Shown: positions 10,379 to 20,553, counted from the first letter of the stretch. The stretch is 31,331 nucleotides of DNA from Sperchopsis tessellata (GCA_033557685.1 JAWQRN010000329.1:1-31331), one strand, 5' to 3'. Translations and numbers: made by a program. Notes: generated by a model from the sequence alone, not told the origin.

Positions 10379-10666
10379 TTATTCAAAGAGCAACATGCCG
10401 AAGTCACTGCCCAGCATATATACTATTTCATTGAACCATGTTGGAATCGCAAAATAAGGTGTATTATAATAATTTTTCCATCCATTGCTTTCTGATATGC
10501 AGTAATCATTCATATTTTTTAGGGTATCACAAATAGAGCCTTTTTTGCACTGGTAGTCATACAGATTTGCTGTAGCATTATTAACACCATTGTATTGATC
10601 CATCTTTCCATCATTAATAGTGTCCTCTTTAGTAGCTGCTTTTGATCTGCGTGATTTCTTCTTCAT
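10379..10666 (-). pseudogene. Unidentified minus-strand ORF, N-terminal block
   Basis: The frame opens with ATG in a good animal context (AAAATGAAG), a basic stretch (KKKSRRSK), then LYDYQCKKGSICDTLKNMND and YYNTPYFAIPTWFNEI, and closes at a stop after 95 codons. The part before about 10405 looks coding; the last 15-20 residues may be intron or a frameshifted tail. The interval 10378-9854 still reads as protein-like patches in shifting frames (for example LPEPAAMQDYGKNI near 10130), with stops between. That favours one broken gene over two clean exons. One possibility is an old insertion of a small DNA virus capsid gene (densovirus-like), suggested only by the general pattern; a decayed host gene is equally possible. 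Confidence 0.4.
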
Positions 10667-10679
10667 TTTATCAATTAAA

Positions 10680-11465
10680 AGTAGGTGAAAAGTATTGAAA
10701 GCAATTATTATTAGCTCTAAAGGAAATGTAACTTGTCAAATTTTGACACATGAAAACTTAATAATAAATTTGATGGCTGGATCTTAATATTTATACAGTA
10801 GACTATAGATAAAGAGTGGAAACAATTCAATAAAAAATTACGGAGGATAATTTGAGAAGTAAAGTCTCAAACTTGTTGATTTTTAGTTTTGATTGCACAT
10901 TTTCTAAGACTGGTGTACAGTGCGGCTCATAACGAAGTTATTTATGAAGACATCATATATTTTTTTTTCAGTGGAATAGGGTTTTTTGTCAAATAGTATT
11001 CTTAAACTCCATTTCAAAGAACTTACATTTGATACATTTAATTTTAACCAGTTTCCAGATATTTGAGTTTGAAATGAACAGAATTCGCAACTTTCACCAA
11101 TAATTTATTTACTGAAATAAGTTAAATTACTAAGATTACTATTCGGTAAAAAAATTACCCTATTCTGTTAAAAAGAAATATATGAAGTCATAATTTTGCT
11201 ATGGGTCACCATACATACAACTAATCTCTAAAAATCAGTGTCCGAGGATTTATCCAAAATTATCTTCTGTAATTTTTCAGGGGGATTCAATTTAAAATAG
11301 ATCACCCAATACAAAGAAAGTACTAGCCACCTATTTCAATATTTGCGCTATATATTTTGAGCATTTACACTATGTAAGAGAAGCTATACTTTAGAAAAAT
11401 ATTCAACAATCTTTCCAATTAAAATAACCATTCACCTGGATAACAAAATAGTTTGTAGAATGAAC
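10680..11465. other. Unassigned AT-rich stretch
   Basis: No intact open frame. The minus strand shows scattered protein-like patches broken by stops (for example around 10870-10930 and 11260-11310) that could belong to the same decayed block as the flanking minus-strand ORFs. No repeat family was recognised. Confidence 0.4.
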
Positions 11466-11696
11466 CTAGATAACAATTCTGTCATCAAACTTTATATCAG
11501 AGTGTTGCAAAACTACTAACTCCTTGTTGTAAATATTCCAGTCTAGCTTTCGACTATCAAGGCCAATCACTGCAATTGTCACATAGTACTTATTAACATA
11601 ACTAACAAGAACTGGAAGTGACTCTAAGATAAAACTTTTGTGAAATGCCCTTCCTTGAAACTGATCAGTGGGAGGCGTATTATTTCCTTTTGTATC
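11466..11696 (-). pseudogene. Unidentified 76-codon open frame, no ATG
   Basis: Between in-frame stops at 11699-11697 and 11468-11466, the minus strand is open for 76 codons and reads like a protein: PPTDQFQGRAFHKSFI, VSYVNKYYVTIAVIGLD and YNKELVVLQHSDIKFDDRI. There is no ATG in frame. A neighbouring frame just upstream (about 11735-11700, ELELDNRYGHDLRYKRK) may continue it across a frameshift. I do not recognise the family. It is on the same strand as, and upstream of, the block at 10666-9616. Confidence 0.4.
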
Positions 11697-11699
11697 TCA

Positions 11700-12500
11700 A
11701 GTCATGACCATATCGATTGTCCAGTTCTAGTTCTCCAAATAATTTCTTAGGAAATTAAAAGATTTTTTGGTTTTATTCTTTTGTAGGTTATAAGAAATAC
11801 TGTAAATGTAATTTTATGCACATTTGTGGGTTAAGAGTTATTATCCCTGGTTTATATTGGATAGTAAAAGTAAGGAAACATGAAACCTGTTGCAACATTG
11901 TGTGTAGATAGAGCTGCATTGTGTTGAAAGTGGACATCTCGCAAAGTAGTACAATGGAGTGAGAAAGAATGTACATCTAACCTATATGCAGATTATCAAA
12001 AGATGATCAGGTTTAACAATTTTCACCCCCATAGACAGGGTTACGGACATTTATCCTCTTAGAGTTTAACATACAAAATCTCCAGAAGAAGCAAATTTCC
12101 AATATCGAAACTTAAATACATTTTTATCTACTTATTGTCTTGTTTTCAGCTTTTTTTTAATTTGTTTGTTTATTAATAAAATAGAGTTAACTTTAGAGTT
12201 GAAGGTTATTTGTTCCTAATGGAAACACAGTTTGAAGTAAAATAGGGCCCATGGGTTTATAGACTTGAGATTATTTTTAATTGTAAACAAGTAACTAAGA
12301 TTTATAGATCAATAAAAGAAGCAATTCTTCGATTTTCCTTACTACCGCAAAGAGTGCATCTAACGTTTCCCAGAAACATCCACCAAATACTATTTTTGCT
12401 AATGAAAATAGTATGTTCTTAAAAGGTTGATTTAATATCTCAATAATCTAGTCGTATGTAATTATGTTTAAAATTTTCACAAATCTAATAATTTTAAATG
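11700..12500. other. No gene seen
   Basis: AT-rich sequence without a recognisable gene or repeat, apart from the possible frameshifted continuation noted at 11700-11735. The 62-codon frame at 11788-11976 (minus) has no recognisable features. Confidence 0.5.
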
Positions 12501-13115
12501 CTGAATTTTCAGATGAGGTAATTATGCGAATAATTGTTGGAAATGTCCTTGATAAGGTTGCTTCGAGAGGAACATAACTGTAAGAAAAGAATTGTTAAGA
12601 ATTTTGTAAAGTAATTTAAGGATAGAGTGAAAGCATTGGAGATGGAAAAATTGCAGAATGATTTAAAAATGAGTTGTTCTGGAAGTCGGTAAAAAAAACT
12701 AAAGGAGGAGTAAATGCTGGCAATTTTAGCCGAGTTGATAGTGAGAAGAGTGAAATGATTTGATGTAAGATAAAGATGGAAGGAGTATTTTAAGTTGATT
12801 AGTGGTAATGCTGAGTTGAATATAAATGATGTTGAAGCGAATGAGATGGCAGAGGAAGACATACTGTGTATAACGGAATACATGGTTGTGAAGTGAATAA
12901 AAATTTGAAAAACGAAAAAGTAGCAGGAGTGGATGGCATATGTGAAATCCTTAGGTATAGACTATAAGTACTGTATGAGTAGTTGCATAAGATATTTAAT
13001 GCATACTTAGGTAGTTTGATTGCTCTAGATTATTAAAAGTACGAATGGAAGGATGGTGTTCTTTGTATTAAGGGAGGCGTAACAAATTTGATTTCAAGAA
13101 ATATAGTCTGATAAG
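12500..13115 (+). pseudogene. Decayed LINE fragment (linker and RT start)
   Basis: Frame-shifting translation gives RWKEYFKLISGN (about 12774-12810), EMAEEDI, then KVAGVDGICEIL (about 12917-12953), which resembles the K(A/V)AGxDGIxxEhh block at the start of non-LTR reverse transcriptase. Near 13030-13105 follows YEWKDGVLCIKGGVTN, matching the next RT block (W..G...PIYKKGD). Stops and frameshifts show that it is dead. It ends where the minus-strand Gypsy element begins. Confidence 0.65.
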
Positions 13116-13119
13116 CTCA

Positions 13120-14025
13120 CCGAGCAATTCACCTTCTTGGAAGCTAGCGTATGGGGTTCACCGTTTGTAGTGTATGAGTTTTGGTCTCTTCGTGGTGGAT
13201 TCGATATATCAGGTCATAAAATTTCTTCACTACTGCATATGGCCTCTCCCAGGATGGTGGCAGCCAGGGGCATAGATCTTTCCTGCATTGTAGATTACAT
13301 AGCCAGACTAGATCACCTTCCTTGAATCCTCCAGTATCAGCTCATACATCGTATCTCTCCTTCACTTGCAATCGGATGTTGTTTCAGACAAGGTTGTGAA
13401 TATTGAAATAATTATCACCAGCTCCTGTCCCTCCTGCCGGCTGTTTAAAATGAAGTCTCCAGGTAATCTCATTTCTCTTCCTAAAATCACCCTAGTTGGA
13501 GTTTGTTTTCGTTTCATTACCAGCTGAGCGATAGGCCATCAAAAATAGATGAATGTACTGGTTCCAATCTCTTTGATGTCCAGAAACAACTTTGAATAGG
13601 TATCTGCTCATAATTTAATTTATTTGTGCCTCCATTCCATCAGACTGTGTGTGTAAAGGTGTTGTTTGCATCTTCCTTATCCCAAGTAGATTCCAGAGGC
13701 ATCCCAAATCTACTGAAAAGCACTGCAATTGTCAAGGCTTCTTGATTCGTTAGGCTATGTACCTGTATGAATTTGTTACCAGTATCAGTCTCTGGGAGTG
13801 GCTCAGTTATGTCTATAGCAATTCTTTCGAAAAGCTTCTTAGATTGTACTGCTTCATTGGAGTATTTCTTTTTTTTCCCAGTCTAATAGTTGCTACACAG
13901 GTAGTACATTTCTGACACCATTTTTTGCCATCATTGTGACAGCTGACCCAACAGAATCGTTCTCGAACCTTGTCTATTATTTTTCTTACACCTAAATGAC
14001 CTCCGGAACTCCCATTGTGTAGTTC
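13120..14025 (-). pseudogene. Gypsy integrase remnant
   Basis: From high to low coordinates the minus strand reads LHNGSSGGHLGVRKIIDKVR and CHNDGKKWCQKCTTC (the HHCC zinc-binding region, 14022-13895), then core fragments. Next come MAYRSAGNETKTTPTRVILG and REMRLPGDFI (about 13545-13450), then GFKEGDLVWL and PSWERPYAVVKKFYDLIYRI (about 13330-13190), the GPY/F-type C-terminal domain. Several frameshifts and stops lie between these blocks, and the catalytic core is damaged. Confidence 0.85.
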
Positions 14026-14197
14026 TTTTCAAATGTCCTGGCTTTTCTATTTACGTAGCACCAACTGCATGGTTTCTTTATTTTCTAAGGTCCTCTTCAA
14101 GAATTCATTTACCGTCTTCAGTGAGTTCCACTGCACCCAGTACATTTTCACCAGCTGGTACTGGTTAACTATTTCTTTCCATGCTGATCTTCACGAT

Positions 14198-14540
14198 TTA
14201 TGCTTTCAGTTCGGAATTGATTGTAAGTCTTGATTTTTTTCTTGCGCTGTTTTTATTTCCTAGTCCGTCCATCCTTTGACCTCGACTATTGTGTGAGAGA
14301 CTGTCAGCCGCTCTTTCTTTCTTCAAGGCTTTAAAAAATTTTACTCTCCAATGGGCAGGGTCTTCTTGACCGAGCATTGGCATTGTTATGAATTTTACCC
14401 CTACGATGTTCGGTGGTAAAGTAAATGTTTGGAATCTTTCTAGCCATCTAGCAAGTCGCCCTTCTGGATTTTTAAAGTGAAGTAATCATTGTAGGGCTGC
14501 ATGATACGTTCTAAGGAGAAATCGCCTGGGGGATTTGTCA
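14198..14540 (-). pseudogene. Gypsy RNase H to integrase linker remnant
   Basis: The minus strand gives LHFKNPEGRLARWLERFQTF (about 14485-14425), matching the end of the Gypsy RNase H region (FKNPEGQLARW in relatives). It is followed by ADSLSHNSRG (about 14310-14280), the usual NADALSRRP box. The 61-codon frame at 14198-14383 is the open part. Confidence 0.75.
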
Positions 14541-14546
14541 CCACCT

Positions 14547-15060
14547 TCACTGGACACCACCTAGATATTTTGCTTTCTTTTTGAATAGGTGGCACTTCTT
14601 TGGGCTTCTTCTAAAAACCTCATCCAAATTCTTTAGATGTTCTTCAAATGTCCTACCAATTACAATGACATTGTCAAGGTACACCAGACAGGTTTTCCAA
14701 GATAAAACCTTGAGGACCAGTTCCATAAGTCTTTCAAAAGTTGCTGGTGCTTTGCATAGTCCAAATGGTATGACAATTAACTGCCACAACCCTAATCCTG
14801 CAATAAAACCTGTCTTTTCTTGTTTTTAGTGTTTAGCTCTGTTTACCAACAACCACTCCTTAAGTCTTATGTAGAGTACCATTGCGACCCTGCTAAGGTG
14901 TACAAGGTGTCGTCTCTTTTTGGCAAAGGGTAACAATCCTTCTTTGTAAAATTGTTCAATATCCTATAGTCTATTCAAAATCTAGTTGACCTATCTTTCT
15001 TGGAAACCAGAACAACACGTAAGGCCCAAAGACTACTAGAAGGTTCTGTGATGTTCTGTT
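14547..15060 (-). pseudogene. Gypsy reverse transcriptase remnant
   Basis: The minus strand has VSKKDRSTRF and IDYRILNNFTKKDCYPLP (about 15010-14935), then VIPFGLCKAPATFERLMELV, CLVYLDNVIVIGRTFEEHLK and KCHLFKKKAKYLG (14789-14550). These are the standard Ty3/Gypsy RT blocks. The YxDD catalytic box at 14681-14670 reads YLDN, so the second metal-binding aspartate is lost. Frameshifts separate the two halves. Confidence 0.9.
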
Positions 15061-15082
15061 TGGTAAACACCTTGGATGCTGC

Positions 15083-15397
15083 TTAATTGTGGTGACACTG
15101 TTGTGTTGATCTTGTGTTGTACCTTATTGGTATAACCATAGTCTTGCCTCCGATGGAAAATTTGTTTTCGAAATGCCTTAGAAGATCTAGCACTTGTTTT
15201 TCTTCTGTTGTTGATAAATTCTTTAGATGATCAGCAATATTCGTTTTATTTTCTTCACATAGTCTTGAATTTTCATTTATGTGCACTACATCTTCTTCAC
15301 ATCGGACAATTGAGACAACTGTTTCTAGAGTTCCCAATACTATTCCATAATTAAGGTTTATAGGAAACCCATTGTTGTTCAAGATACGAATTGGCAC
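15083..15397 (-). pseudogene. Gypsy PR-RT linker ORF
   Basis: A 104-codon open frame includes ADHLKNLSTTEEKQVLDLLR and HFENKFSIGG, matching the segment that lies just before RT in Gypsy polyproteins (…LLxxFxxxFS…). It is part of the pol frame rather than a separate gene. Confidence 0.7.
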
Positions 15398-15957
15398 CTA
15401 ACTAGGTTCTTTCTACAAGAACTTCCTTCTTGATTGGTTCATTCATGCAATATTCAGTAAGGTTTGGATTATTTCTTCAGTCATAGCCGGGATCGTGACA
15501 TCATTGGTAAGTAGGAGGCGCACACTGGTTAGTTTAGACCCAGACTCATATCATCATTGCCTATCTTCAGTAGCCTCTCTTTCACATCAATAACAGCTCT
15601 ATGAATGTTCATAAAATCCAACATGAGGATTGCTTCTACTTCAACTATGTCCACCATAATCATCTGTCAAACTATGGAGTAACTACCCAAGATTATGTAA
15701 GCCTTCACTCTTGAACTAAAATTATATCACCAATAGTGGTTCACATGTGGAGGTTTGTAACCTTTTCCAGTCTCCCGGTTCACTATATCTAATCTGACTA
15801 TGGAAATATAGGTACGTCATCTTCCTAGTACTATAGTGACGAGACTATTCACATGATGTATTCTGGGACCTGGCTTCATACCCAGCAACATGTGCCCGTT
15901 GTTGGTGGATTTTAGTTTTCCTGTACCTGATTTTCGCTGGCATTTCACTCTCACTCG

Positions 15958-15999
15958 ACAATTTCTGCAAATGTACCACTCTTTTCCACACCTTTAGCA
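15958..15999 (-). other. Gag CCHC zinc knuckle, degenerate
   Basis: The minus strand reads C-stop-R-C-G-K-E-W-Y-I-C-R-N-C with exact CX2CX4HX4C spacing, but the histidine is Tyr and a TAA interrupts the first loop. This marks the nucleocapsid end of gag. Confidence 0.65.
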
Positions 16000-16439
16000 T
16001 TTAATGTTCTTTAAATTCCTCTTGTGGGTACTTACTTTGTACAATTCAATTTGAGTTGGTGTTACTTCTCGTATGTACTTCCCCTTATATCAGTTATGTA
16101 CAACTTCAAATTTGAGAGCTGTATCCATGACTTCTCATAAATCATTGCGGCCGTTGTGTATGGCTAATGATATTTCTGAGTTGGTAAGGCCATTAATAAA
16201 CATGGTCACTGCGATCATAGACATGGCATCATTTTGTAGATCTCTGTAGCTAAGTCTGGTTAGTCTATCAAGTCACTTTAACTATGTCATCCCACCCAAT
16301 TCGAATTGCATCTTAAAGAGTGTCTGTGAGGATGTACCATCAAATTTAGGCACCTTTATTCTCTGGCCATTCGGTTGTAATGAAGAATTGAACGTTTTCT
16401 TTGCGAACTTCTCGATGTCCCCGTTTTAGGCTCCATATT

Positions 16440-16990
16440 ATTCTCTTTTCCACCTTTTCATCTACTGCTGAAACTTTCAAGTCCAACTCTTTATTTTTAT
16501 GTTCCATCATCCTCGAGTTTTCTACAAGTTTGTTTTTTTAACTCGTAAAGTTTTCTTATAGTATCTGTTCTATTTTAGTTTTTATTGCTCTAAAATTCTC
16601 TTCAGTTTTATTGGAATTTTCTAAAAGTTTGCTTGCCAAATTTCTAGTTTCTGTTCCACTTTCGTCTCAAATAATCTGACATTTTCTTGAATCAATCTGG
16701 AATTTCCCCTAGTTTACTTTCTAAACTTTTAGAATTTTCTTCAAGTTTATGATCTATTTTAGTTTCAAATGCTCTAGCACTGTCTTCTGTTTTTCTGGAA
16801 TTCTCTTCTAGTCTACCTAATATACCTCTAAAGTTCTCTGCTATTTTATCTTCACTTTTTCTTCTAGCATGTTCTGGAACATTAACAGAATTTGGTTCAT
16901 GCTTATAGTTACTTTTGCTTTCTCTTCTGTGTCCGTTATTTTCTTAGTTTCTATTTATCACACACTTTTTTTAAGCTGTTTAATGTACTC
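16440..16990 (-). pseudogene. Gag-like repetitive coiled coil
   Basis: The minus strand contains repeated LEENSRKTEDSARAFETKID-type units of about 22 residues (66 bp). Examples are LEENSRKTED and LEENSKSLESK near 16820-16700, and NSNKTEENFRAIKTKIEQ near 16625-16560. Stops interrupt it. The Leu/Glu/Lys heptad pattern predicts a coiled coil, as at the N-terminus of some insect Gypsy gag proteins. Confidence 0.6.
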
Positions 16991-17040
16991 TGTTAACACT
17001 TTTTCTAATTTTATTTTATTTATTATTTGATTTTACACTG

Positions 17041-17054
17041 CACACCTGACACCA
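17041..17054 (-). promoter_or_regulatory. Primer-binding site (tRNA-Leu-like)
   Basis: The minus strand reads TGGTGTCAGGTGTG. TGGTGTCA is complementary to the TGACACCA 3' end shared by leucine tRNAs, and the site sits between the LTR and gag. The tRNA assignment is from general knowledge of tRNA-Leu ends. Confidence 0.6.
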
Positions 17055-17055
17055 G

Positions 17056-17749
17056 TATAACGGTTTTTACTGGTTCACAAATACAATTCAATAATTTTAA
17101 AGTGAGTAGTTTACAATTACACTACACAATTAAAGAATTTATTACAACAATATTTCAGTATTTATAGCAACAATATTTATAGCGGTTTATATCGAATATA
17201 TTAATCCGTCTGAATATTTCATGCTGCTGTATAACTTTGTTCCCAAATGCCGGTATCACCGTTGATTTTGAACTGGGTAGTAGAACTGCCCGTGGCATGA
17301 AACCGACAACTTATATAGTCAAGAAAAATCTGTTCTAGAAACTTCAAGTGATCTCTAGACAGCCTCTATCTAATATCGTTTCCTGTACCTTTGAGAACAT
17401 ACTGGAGTCCTCTAGTTATGTTCATTTGGTGTAGAGGTTCCATAGTAGTTTCGTAATAATATCCATGCCTTCTTTTATTTTTTATTCTATGACTAGCACT
17501 TGTGAGAGCGATATATCACTTTATGCTTACCACTTTTTAGAGCTGGTCGGCATCTGCATCTAGCACTTTTCAGAGCTACATGGAAATCTATAATTAGCAC
17601 TTTTAAGAGCTACATGTTATGAAAATGTCCCCTGAAATGGTGGAAGAAACATAGGAAAAAAGAAAAGCCAACCCTCCCGGAATACGATTAAGATAAGATA
17701 AATATCCATACCCATCGTTTCTGTTTCTTCTTCCACTAACACTGTAACA
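17056..17749 (-). repeat. Gypsy 5' LTR
   Basis: On the minus strand it starts with TGTTACAGTG and runs about 694 bases to the PBS. It contains degenerate direct repeats of AGCTCTNAAAAGTGCTA (about 17612-17477), a TATATAAG box and, further on, AATAAA followed by the leader. The start is well supported by the TGTTACA terminus; the 3' edge is one or two bases from the PBS but lacks the expected CA. Confidence 0.65.
17311..17318 (-). promoter_or_regulatory. LTR TATA box
   Basis: TATATAAG on the minus strand lies between the enhancer-like repeats of the presumed U3 and the PBS, the place expected for the element's promoter. Confidence 0.5.
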
Positions 17750-17767
17750 CCTAAAAGTAGTAATTAC

Positions 17768-18370
17768 CAGGAACTTGATAATTTTTTTGGAGTATTCATT
17801 ACTCAAATATTTGTTATTTTTAGGATTTGTTACTTAAGTATTCGTTACTCAAGTATTGATTACTAAGTTACTCAAGTATTTGTTACTTTCGATACTCGCT
17901 ACTTTTTTTCATGAACCGCACAAAGGATGATTCTTAAAGGAGTGCAGAAATTTTAACAAGTAATGTATCATTTTAAGTAAAATATGCGTATATATTTTTA
18001 TAAATCAATTCTAAAAAAATATGATACTGATTTAACAACACTGTTCAACTCTTAGCTCATAGTCTGTTTTGTTAAATGATAATATAATCATTTCTTTTAA
18101 ACAATTTTTTTTATTAAAGACATTCTTGCGAGTTATTTACAATTTGTTCTTTCTAAGAAAAAAGTGCTATCTGAAAATAGGAATAAAAACAGAGGCATCT
18201 CATTTCCACATTTAAAGTATTTGTAACTTAAGTATTCATTACTCATGTATTCATTATTTTCGATACTGATTATTTTTATTATTCGTTACTAGTATTTTAT
18301 AACTATTATGTACATCGAAACTTCAAAAGTAACGAATTAATTATGAATCGGTTATGTATTTCCAAGCCTC
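17768..18370. mobile_element. hAT-like non-autonomous element, decayed
   Basis: The left edge CAGGAACTTGATAA and the complement of the right edge (AGGCTTGGAAATACATAAC) resemble each other. Both ends carry many subterminal copies of TTACTCAAGTATTCGTTACT-like motifs (17793-17905 and 18212-18345), with an inverted GTAACGAAT near 18330. Short repeated motifs next to the ends are typical of hAT transposase binding regions. No convincing 8-bp target duplication was found and the ends are approximate. Confidence 0.4.
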
Positions 18371-18930
18371 AACCTCATTTTTTATGTTTCTCAGTTTGCT
18401 TTTCATCTCATCCTCTATTTGTCCTCTTTTTTTTGTACAGTTCTTTATATTATCTGAGCTGCTACTTATATTCCTCTTGAGAATCTATTCCTTTTCTCTA
18501 TAATCACATTTTTCTAATTTCTCTTTTTTTGGCCCTGCATTCATGTTCATTCCACTATTCTACTCTCTTTGATGATTGCTCTTCTTACAGCATATACAAG
18601 GTCATGTTTTTTCTTGTAATATTTCACTTCTTAGATTTTGTCTGTATCATTTCACTATTTCCTCCGTATGTCTCCAATATATGTAAATTATCCTTCTTCA
18701 TCTACATAGATGTTACCATTCATTATTGTTCAAACCATTTACTCCGTCATCTCGATCAGCCATTTTCCCTCCCTATCTTTTGATATTCTGTGTCCTTCTG
18801 CAACTCTATTGAATATCCTTCCACCTTTAGCTCTAGTTCTTGAAGAAAATTTTCAATACTGCATATATGTTCCGCGATTGTAGTCTGATACTTCTGTACC
18901 TGACTATTTTATTATATTGACTGGTAGAAG
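18371..18930. other. Pyrimidine-rich stretch, no gene
   Basis: The plus strand is C/T-rich. The minus strand gives broken protein-like patches (for example KYQTTIAEHICSIENFLQEL near 18890-18830 and VYAVRRAIIKESRIVE near 18605-18555) that suggest an old retroelement fragment, but no family could be named. Confidence 0.4.
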
Positions 18931-18939
18931 AAACAAAAC

Positions 18940-20357
18940 TGTCAAAGATTGCCATGTAAATGAAAAATTTTGAGACAAAAAATTTTAATCAGTTTGAATA
19001 CCAAGAAAAACAGTCACTTCTCTACCTCTTTAATAATATCTATGATTCAGGCAATATACCATCTGGCTGGTTAAAGTCAACCTTCGTAATGATCCTGAAA
19101 AAAGTAAACGCCAGGAAGAGCGGTGATGACAGATCTGTAAGCTTAATGAGCCATGTCTTGAAAATCTTCCTACAAATAATTCACTCCAGAATCTATAACA
19201 AAATAGAAGAGCAAATCAGCGAGACCCAATTCGGGTTCCGTAATAACTTGGGAACAAGAGAAGCACTGTTTAGTATCTAAGACTTAGTCCAAAGATGCAG
19301 ATATATCGGTCAGCCCGTCCATATATGCTTCACTAACTTCGAAAAAGCCTTTGATAAGGTAAGACATGATAAGTTGATTCACATTCTCCAACAAGTCGGC
19401 ATTGATGATAAGGACCTGCGTGTTATTACAACACTATATTGGCATCAGCAAGCAAACATTAAGATTGGACAAAGCACATCTGTTAAGTAGAAATACGCCA
19501 GGGAGTGAGGCAAGGGTGTATTTTGTCATCTTTACTTTTTAACCTATATTCAGAATACATCTTTAAGGAAGCACTAGAGGAGACTGATTGTGGGGACAAG
19601 ATTAATGGAATAATTATAAATAATCGGAAAAATGCCGATGACACGTATTGATGGCAGGCAACCTGGAATAGTTGCAACATCTAATTCACAATGTTATAAG
19701 ACAATGCGATAAATACGGTTTAAAGTTTAATAAGAAAAAGACTAAATATATGGTAGTCAGCCCAATACAGCATACGGTGTACCACACGAGAGAACAAACA
19801 ATATTACTTAACTCGGAGCCAATATAAACAAAAACTGGGATATGAGCAAAGAAATAAAAATTCGCATTGAGAAGGCAAGATCCACCTTTTTCAAACAATG
19901 CGGTAAAAATATCAGCCTGAAACTAAAGGTTCGACTTGTGAGATGTTATATATTCTCAGTACTGCTGTATGGGGTGGAAAACTGGGCATAGACGGATACA
20001 TTGTTACGGATAGGAGAACATTACGAATCAGCTGGGTAGACAAGGTCAGGAACGAGGATGTTTTACATCGAATGAATAAAACAACAGAAATAATCAAAAC
20101 AATAAAATCTAGAAAAGTTGGATAGTTTGCCAACGTGATGCGAAACCTTGAACGATATAACATCCTGCATCTGATAATGATAATAATAGTGGGAAGAAGA
20201 GAACCAGGACGCAGAAGAACATCATGGCTGTGGAATTTAAGGGACTGGTTCAAAAAGTCCACGACATCCCTCTTCCGAGATGCAGTCAGCAAACTAATTA
20301 TAGCCAATATGATGGTCAACATTCTGTAACAGACATGGTATGGGAAGAAGAAGAATC
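18940..20357 (+). pseudogene. 5'-truncated LINE RT pseudogene
   Basis: The first 106-codon frame (18960-19280) reads LYLFNNIYDSGNIPSGWLKS, LMSHVLKIFLQIIHSRIYNK and SETQFGFRNNLGTREALFSI, standard non-LTR RT blocks. It continues after a stop with FTNFEKAFDKVRHDKL (catalytic Asp of FxDFEKAFD replaced by Asn), NADDTY near 19632 (YADD-type box), VRCYIFSVLLYG and LRISWVDKVRNEDVLHRM. It ends with GRREPGRRRTSWLWNLRDWF (about 20190-20250) and a GAAGAAGAA-rich tail at about 20343. Several stops and frameshifts are present; both catalytic regions are altered. Confidence 0.88.
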
Positions 20358-20548
20358 AGTTTGACCATATAAGCCTGGTATCTATTAATCTGTGGAACTT
20401 GATCTGCTTATAGTTAGTTTACCTTCCACTGCCTTGATTTTGGAATTCGTCAGTTATAATTCAACGGAGGAGTTTAACTATTTTTGCTTTGAATAAACCT
20501 TGAACTTAAGTAGAAAACAGAACACAAGTAAAATATTAACTATAAAAT

Positions 20549-20553
<5 letters not shown>

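Larger units (their letters stand above)
13115..17749 (-). mobile_element. Ty3/Gypsy-like LTR retrotransposon, degraded, 3' LTR missing
   Basis: On the minus strand the order is 5' LTR (about 17749-17056), primer-binding site (17054-17041), gag-like coiled coil and zinc knuckle (about 16990-15950), a protease region, RT and RNase H (about 15050-14200), then integrase (about 14025-13120). Gag-PR-RT-RH-IN is the Ty3/Gypsy order. Nearly every domain carries stops or frameshifts, and the RT catalytic motif is YLDN instead of YLDD. After the integrase C-terminal domain the sequence passes directly into LINE debris; no second LTR copy was seen, so the element is truncated. Confidence 0.85.

Noticed and set aside
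12509..12883. 124-codon minus-strand open frame
   Set aside because: It is the antisense of a decayed plus-strand LINE fragment (RWKEYF, KVAGVDGI); Ser/Phe/Leu-rich shadow translation.
13137..13325. Plus-strand 62-codon frame
   Set aside because: Antisense shadow of the Gypsy integrase C-terminal domain.
14581..14829. Plus-strand 82-codon frame
   Set aside because: Antisense shadow of the Gypsy RT blocks.
18529..18783. Plus-strand 84-codon Phe/Ser/Tyr-rich frame
   Set aside because: Composition follows the C/T-rich strand; the opposite strand shows retroelement-like patches.
19912..20322. Minus-strand 136-codon frame
   Set aside because: Antisense of the LINE C-terminal region (LRISWVDK, GRREPGRRR) on the plus strand.
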